Part shown: in pieces, positions 58,741 to 64,000 of the stretch
How the letters are laid out: each line of letters starts with the position of its first letter
Numbering within the stretch: position 1 is the first letter of the stretch
Assembly (NCBI GenBank): GCA_009363875.1
Contig: CM018691.1
Span: 46,063,399-46,127,398, forward strand
Direction of reading: 5' to 3'
DNA length: 64,000 nt
DNA from: Mikania micrantha
Taxonomy: Eukaryota > Streptophyta > Magnoliopsida > Asterales > Asteraceae
Position numbers and translations under genes: made by a program
Notes under the pieces: generated by a model
Told to the model about the DNA's origin: nothing
The model's input: the letters and a program-made list of their open reading frames with translations, nothing else
Database searches by the model: none

Positions 58741-58945
58741 ATGTGTGTGTGTGTATACAATATAATGATCCGTTGTTAACTCACCTTAATTGATTTAACC
58801 CAAATAACTCTATCAAGATCAACCCAAATCTTTGTTGTTCTTTTTTCATGATGTTTATTTTACATGTACAAGACTGTGTTTTTTTTTATGTGAATGTGTT
58901 AATTCATCAACGTTTAGGATTTAAAGAAAATGTAAGTTTGCGTTA

Positions 58946-60415
58946 CACTACAAAAAAATTATTTGTTTTAACGACAACTTACACTAACGTAAGATCTAAA
59001 AGGGTATAAATATGCACAAATACATAAAAGAACATAGTTTTGTATGTGTATAGTAAGGATGATGAAAGAAAAAAAAACATTTAAAGAATATAATTTAGAG
59101 AATATTATGTGATTAGAGTGTAAGTTAATTGTATTAATTTTATAGAATGGGTTCAAATCATTTTAAAATGTTTGAATTGAAGTTGATAGTTATAATTTTA
59201 TAAAGTAGATTTGGGTCATTTACCCATTTGAATTGAAAGTTCATAGTTATAATATTATAAAATAGGTTTGGGTCATTTTGCCTTGTATCCATACAAGCAT
59301 ATTTGTGATTATTATATGTTTTAAGAGTAAGTTAATTGTTTTAGTTTCAGAAAGTGGGTTCGGGATCATTTTGAATCTTTTGAATTGAAAGTTCATAGTT
59401 ATAATTTTATAAAGTATGTAAACATGTATGAATTAAGTATATATCTTTTAACATATTATAGGTACAACATATTCAATCTGATTTTGATAAATAACAACAA
59501 GCCACGAAACTTGGAAAACCACTAGGAACAAATGAAAATAGAACGAGAACAAGAGTGGGCAGAACGAGAACAAGAGCGGCCAAAACGATAAACTTTAAAA
59601 AAAAACCAATGAAGTAAAATTATAAAAAAATTTAGCTCACAACTATTTTCTTGTAAATTATGTATTTCACATCTTTTGTAATTGTTAAAAGATTTTTACC
59701 TATTAAAGTAGGCTTATGGATTCGTTTGTAAAAGAATGTAGCTTTAAATTTTAATTATTTTTTTGCAAATTTATAGCTGGAAATTTGAGAAAAATGCAAA
59801 AGTAGTTGTTGGAAAATTTAATATTTAAAATAAAATGAAATATATTTCTTATCAAATTTGTCGCTATGTTTAACATTTAAAGTAATATAAAATTAACCTT
59901 TGTAGAAAAGTTGTCGGTATTTATTAAGATGAAAATTAAATTTCGTAGAAATGCTGTCGGTATATATTAAACATTTAAAATAAAATAAAAATAACTTTTG
60001 TAGAAAGTTGTCAGTATATATTAAAATTAAATATAACTTTTCACTAAATTAAAAAAAATAATAAAAAATAAAAAAATAATGTTGCTGGAAATTCGTCGGA
60101 ATATAAAGTAATAAATAATAATATTGCTCAATAATAAATAATACAATTAAATAATAAAAAATATTATTGTGAGAAGTTCGTCTTTATTTTGTTGGAAACT
60201 TTTGAAATAAGTTTTGTAGAAAGTTGTTGGACCAAATGTTTTTAGGTAAATCGTATGAATAATTATAGGTATTACGACAGAAAAATATTTGTCTATATGA
60301 TTTTTCCTACAAATACTTTTTTTTAGGAAATTTCTCTCATATGTATTTCTGACAAATTTGTTTACCAAGGAAAAAATAATTTTGCAAAAAAAAAAAAAAA
60401 AATTGTTGGGTAGTG
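58946..60415. mobile_element. Possible non-autonomous CACTA element
   Basis: CACTACAAAAAAATT at 58946 and ...TTGTTGGGTAGTG at 60415 are loosely inverted. Internal tandem blocks ('gaaagttcatagttataattttataaag', 59180-59420) and 'tgtagaaa-ttgtcggtat' repeats (59900-60240) resemble subterminal repeats. At 59533-59592 a short frame reads EREQEWAEREQERP, a charged helix possibly left from a transposase C-terminus. The 3-bp flanks do not match, so the ends are uncertain. Confidence 0.33.
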
Positions 60416-60954
60416 GGATGTTATCCTATTCATCCTATTTCATCTAATAATTTATTTTCGGTGCTTAAACTCCAAATGCTTTGTCATCAGACTCAATTTC
60501 TTAACCCTACATACTTTAAAACAAATTCTCAAACTTTATAGTTTATAATTCGAAATTCTTAATAAAGATATTCAAAAAAATTTGCAATATTGCACAAAAA
60601 TATCAGTTTGGCTACAAATATCATATTATGTAAATAAGCTGTGATATTTGAGAATTTCAAAACCTTGAATAGATCTTGAAAAAGTCTGATGAAATATTCA
60701 GTGATTTATACACTAAAATGATGCAACATTTTTCTTTTAAGAATGACAAGGAAATGAGGTGGAAATATAGCTTGCATACATCCAAATTTACCTTGACTTG
60801 CAATGTATCACGCATCATCGATCATAAACCAAAAGTTGTGGCTGCTCACACTCAATTACGTGGGAAATTTATAGAACATTTGACTTGACTTCCATTATCA
60901 AGTGATAATAATTATAATCACTTCATTGCCTATCAACCCAATAAAAGGGTTAAC
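60416..60954. other. Unique-looking DNA with a duplicated block (60715-60920)
   Basis: The block 60715-60920 is similar to 62770-63210, which carries a SINE. A short open frame (60676-60888) is not conserved between the copies, so I do not call a gene. Confidence 0.45.
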
Positions 60955-61478
60955 CTAACTAGCACCGGTTCGTTACAGGTTAGAAACTGTTTTTTTAATC
61001 GGTTTTAGATTTTTGGAAAAGCCGACGGTTTTGAACCAATTTGAAATTTCAAGATGCCATATCGGTTATTAACCGGTTTTCCAGTCCATCTAAGAAAAAA
61101 TCAATTATTTGGCAGTTAACATGTTTCGGTTCAGGGACAAAGCTCTTTGAGGGCCGGGGCGACCGCCTCCCCTCTTTTTTCGTCCGTAGCGTTAATTTTT
61201 CGACCGAAATGTTATTTTTAGTTAAAAATAGTGGTTTCGCCCCCTCGCTTCAAAAAATTAACATGTATTTTGGGTTTCAAAAATTTTCGCCCCCCTCTTA
61301 GTTCGGCCAACCTCCGCCACTGTTTCGGTTATTATATCGGTTTCGGTTTTAGAGCTTGAAAAATCGATTATTAACCGAACCGGTTTCTAGTAAAATTGTT
61401 GACAAAACTTGGACTGGTTAACTGGTACGGTTATTCTAAAATCGCTTTTCTATCGGTTTACTAATTTGTGCACCTTGC
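60955..61478. mobile_element. Decayed hAT-like element with ACCGGTT arrays
   Basis: ACCGGTT/AACCGG motifs are dense at 60963-61090 and 61320-61460. The right end 'tttactaatttgtgcacc' resembles the terminus of the hAT element at 9661-9674. The middle contains a piece of a common repeat (61130-61320). Confidence 0.4.
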
Positions 61479-61645
61479 CGAAACACTTGTCTTTTAATAT
61501 AATTTATCTTATAACGTCTAAGAAATTCGTTTTAAATATTGAATTTTGTACATGTAATAAAAATCCCCTGACTCAGTAAAAAATTTATAAAAAGCTAGAA
61601 AAAAAATAAAACAGCAAAAACAATTATTAGAGTTAATTGCAATTT

Positions 61646-62740
61646 GCAACCCTGTGGTTTAACCCTTACCACAGGTTGCAACCCTTGTTTTTTATTTTCG
61701 CAACTTGCAACCCTGTGATTTTAAAATAACTGTAACATGCACCCTTACAATTTAATTTGACATAACTTTGTTAGTTATTGAAGGGTAAAATTGTAATCTT
61801 AAAAATATTAACAACAAATATGTTGCATACTAGGGGTGTGTTTTTTACCCGAACCCGAAGAATCAACCCGAAAAGCACGTACCCGAAACCGAAAATACCC
61901 AACCCGAAGAAGCCTATTACCCGAACCCGAAAACTTAGAATGGTTCGGTCCTTGGGTACCCATGAGGTTTGTTCGGGTATGCCCGAATAACCCGAACTAG
62001 GGTTCTAAAGGGCGGTAACATTTTTTTATTTTCAAATCCTCTTTATGTTTTGACATTATTGAAGAAATGTATGTTTAGGTTAAACACGTTTTAGTTATAT
62101 TATGGTTAAACATTTGAAATTTTTAAGGAAATATATGTTTTGGTTAAACATGTTTTAAATTTAATTGTTTGAAAAATAGAATATTAGTTTTTCAAGTATT
62201 ACCCGAGAATCCGTTTAACCCAACCCGATTAAACCCGAGAACCGAAACCCGAGAACCAATTAAACCGAAGTTAAATGGTTCGGTCCTCGGTTCCAATTTC
62301 ATATTACAAAAACCCGAATAACCCAACCCGAACAACCCGAAACCCGAGGAACCAACCCGAACGACACCCCTATTGCATACATATGACAACAACAATTCGG
62401 TTTTCGATTCGGCTATTGGTTTTATTTTTTTTATTTCTGTTTATTCGGTTAACCAATTAAACCGAATTCATTTTTAAATTTATTATTTTATTAATAATCT
62501 ATAAGGTTTATTTGGTTGAATTTGATTTATTCGATTCGGTTTATTCGGTCATATGTATGCAACATCTTTGTTGCAAAATATTTATAAGATTACAATTTTA
62601 CCCCTTCAAAATTAACAAGGTTATGTTATATTTAACTTGAAGGGTGCATGTTGCATGTTTTTTATAACCATAGGGTTGCAAGTTGCGGAAATTATAAAGG
62701 AGGGTTGCAACCTGTGGTAAGGATTAAACCACAAGGTTGC
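61646..62740. mobile_element. Inverted-repeat element with about 160-bp arms, holding an hAT insertion
   Basis: The left arm (61646-61803, 'gcaaccctgtggtttaaccc...') and right arm (62585-62740) are clear inverted copies with few differences. The loop holds an hAT element (61831-62372) and TTCGGTT-rich sequence. No protein is encoded. Confidence 0.75.
61831..62372. mobile_element. Non-autonomous hAT element with ACCCGA arrays (542 bp, TSD TTGCATAC)
   Basis: The termini TAGGGGTGT / ACACCCCTA are inverted repeats. Identical 8-bp flanks TTGCATAC lie at 61823-61830 and 62373-62380. Subterminal regions are packed with AACCCGAA/TTCGGGT motifs (61850-61995 and 62205-62350) around an AT-rich core. 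Confidence 0.88.
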
Positions 62741-62904
62741 ATGTGAAATATTGAGAGTGATTTATAATCCAAAATGATGCAAAGTTTTTTTCTTTAACGA
62801 CAATGAAGTGAAGTGTAGTGGAAATGGAGCTTCTATGCATGCATCCAAATTGACCTTGACTTGCTATGTATCATAAACCAAAAGTTGTGGATGGATTGCC
62901 AATC

Positions 62905-62920
62905 AATTATGTGAGAAATT
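62905..62920. repeat. SINE target site duplication (left)
   Basis: AATTATGTGAGAAATT, identical to 63147-63162. Confidence 0.9.
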
Positions 62921-63146
62921 ACCAAAAGAGGCATTGTCTCAATGATACCTAACCATGATTCTTCCAATTGGGAGATCATGGGTTCAAATCCATCCCGTAG
63001 CGAAAAAGGGGTCTGAGGGGGTCAGGAGTTTTCCCATTGGGGTTTCTCCTGCGGTGGTTGTGGTGGCTCATGGGAGTTCCAGGTAACTAGACGTTGGTGA
63101 CATGGCCTAGGGTTCACACGATTGAGACCTTCACCGTTCAAAAAAA
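62921..63146 (+). mobile_element. tRNA-derived SINE with 16-bp TSD
   Basis: A pol III B box GGTTCAAATCC is at 62981-62991, followed by a body with 'gttccaggtaactagacg' and 'ggcctagggttcacacg' and a short A tail at 63139-63146. The perfect 16-bp flanks AATTATGTGAGAAATT lie at 62905-62920 and 63147-63162. The similar locus near 60858-60880 lacks the insert. The A box is degenerate. Confidence 0.88.
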
Positions 63147-63162
63147 AATTATGTGAGAAATT
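63147..63162. repeat. SINE target site duplication (right)
   Basis: AATTATGTGAGAAATT, identical to 62905-62920. Confidence 0.9.
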
Positions 63163-63200
63163 GACCATTTGACTTAACGACTTCTATATTATTAAGTGAT

Positions 63201-63232
63201 AATCTTATCTTATCTTATCTTATCTTATCTCT
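63201..63232. repeat. (TTATC)n microsatellite
   Basis: About six units of TTATC. Confidence 0.85.
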
Positions 63233-63470
63233 TTTTGTAGGTAAATCAAGTTCTACTATCTGGTTTACTTGAAGCCAGTTACATACATTGATCCGAGCAT
63301 GTATTAGGTTTTGTTATGAAAACATGAATTAACTAATCCACAAAAAGAGAACTAAAACGAGTGGCTAACAATGGTGTAAACTTCTCATGGAAAATTGGAC
63401 AATGACTTGACCAATGGGTTGTCTAGTATCAAAATAAATTAACTTAAATATAAAAGTGCTTGGTCTTATA
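63233..63470. other. AT-rich intergenic DNA
   Basis: No gene or element recognised. Confidence 0.4.
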
Positions 63471-64000
63471 TATATAGGAGCCGGTTATTGTACAAAGGAA
63501 ATTAACGTGAGAAGCGTAGGAAGCCACCAGAATGCGTCACGTGTAATATGGGTAAAGGGTATAAGGGTCCATGTAAAATCACGGACCACGTTATATATAA
63601 TCACGGACCATCGTTTAACAAGCATAATCACGGACCAGTGTGTTATATCAAATCACGGACCGTTATTTGATACATATAATCTAAGACAAAATGGATAATT
63701 ACGGACCAACAATTACGTACCAAGCATAAAATCACGGACCACGTAAAAAATTTTTTAATAAACTATAACAATATTATACTCAAATTAAAGATAATAAAAT
63801 TCTTGATTTTATGGTGCAATTTTTTTTAAAAAATAACTAAACGTTTAAAAGTTATTTGATTTACAAGAAGATGGTAAAACTTGATTTACCCACAAAAAAG
63901 TCAACAAATGTAGACAATTCCTTTTTTGTCATTTTATCTTTAATTAACGGAAGTTTTAAACAAAAAGTGGGGACCGCTAGATCTTAACCATTGATTTATT
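63471..64000. mobile_element. Left part of a probable (TA)n-inserted DNA element with ATCACGGACCA repeats
   Basis: After 'ttatatatatag' a new element seems to start 'gagccggttattgtac'. At 63577-63742 the motif 'aatcacggacca' recurs about seven times at irregular spacing. The rest is AT-rich and runs off the window, so the other end cannot be seen. Confidence 0.4.

Noticed and set aside
54470..60415. One 5.9-kb CACTA element pairing CACTACAACAA with TTGTTGGGTAGTG
   Set aside because: The 3-bp flanks (ATA and GGA) differ and the subterminal repeats are unlike each other, so the pairing is not supported.
60676..60888. Small gene of 70 codons
   Set aside because: The frame is not kept in the duplicate block at 62770, and no start context or domain supports it.
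62975..63000. Possible tRNA gene because of a perfect B box
   Set aside because: There is no cloverleaf or good A box, and the B box sits in a SINE with A tail and target duplications.

Overview
This window looks like plant nuclear heterochromatin or intergenic DNA. It is AT-rich and full of transposable elements, including Ty3/gypsy Athila-type and Tekay/Del-type elements, a Ty1/copia SIRE-type element, hAT, Helitron, CACTA-like and foldback elements, and a tRNA-derived SINE. There are many (TA)n tracts. I found no intact host gene, no rRNA gene, no tRNA gene and no CRISPR array. The retroelement lineages and SINE type fit a eudicot, and I suspect Asteraceae from general familiarity, but nothing here proves the family. 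Layout, left part: 1-3928 is the 5' end of an Athila/Tat-type element on the minus strand (open Gag frame, tRNA-Asp-type PBS, complete LTR). It sits in the LTR of an older minus-strand Tekay-type element (LTR 3929-5307, pol remnant 5308-8118). That remnant is joined to an hAT transposase pseudogene (8121-9196) whose 3' terminus lies at about 9674. From 10694 to 13938 lies a GC-rich, poly(A)-tailed reverse-transcriptase pseudogene with N-terminal zinc-finger-like motifs and a C-terminal restriction-like endonuclease region. A 3478-bp solo LTR with a perfect 5-bp target duplication (GGTTA) occupies 16185-19662 and carries its own insertion at 16923-17596. Long inverted-repeat elements set in (TA)n follow at 20750-23889, then a small canonical Helitron at 23933-24329. 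Centre: 25194-48080 is a three-level nest. A small inverted-repeat element holds a SIRE-type copia element (25238-47905), which in turn holds a 13.2-kb Tekay-type gypsy element (30794-43999, minus strand, two about 4.2-kb LTRs, perfect TSD GTTCT) inside its third ORF. The copia element keeps gag, protease, third ORF and both LTRs. It has lost integrase, reverse transcriptase and most of RNase H in one internal deletion. A TATA box and a cluster of CTTCNGAAG palindromes lie just upstream of the third ORF, and the same palindrome clusters in the LTR. Right part: foldback elements, a second copy of the 1.3-kb inverted-repeat element (52194-53488), a decayed ATHILA ORF-1-like reading frame (49502-50575), an OTU-like protease fragment (51080-51540), CACTA-like ends, two non-autonomous hAT elements with perfect 8-bp TSDs (54864-55593, 61831-62372), and a SINE with a perfect 16-bp TSD (62921-63146). 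A paralogous empty site for the SINE lies about 2 kb upstream. All protein-coding potential is transposon-derived, and almost all of it is broken. The most interesting signals are the REL-type reverse transcriptase, the putative internal promoter of the SIRE third ORF, a GC-rich hairpin block shared by the promoters of two different LTR families, and a set of hAT-type elements with similar architecture but different subterminal motifs.
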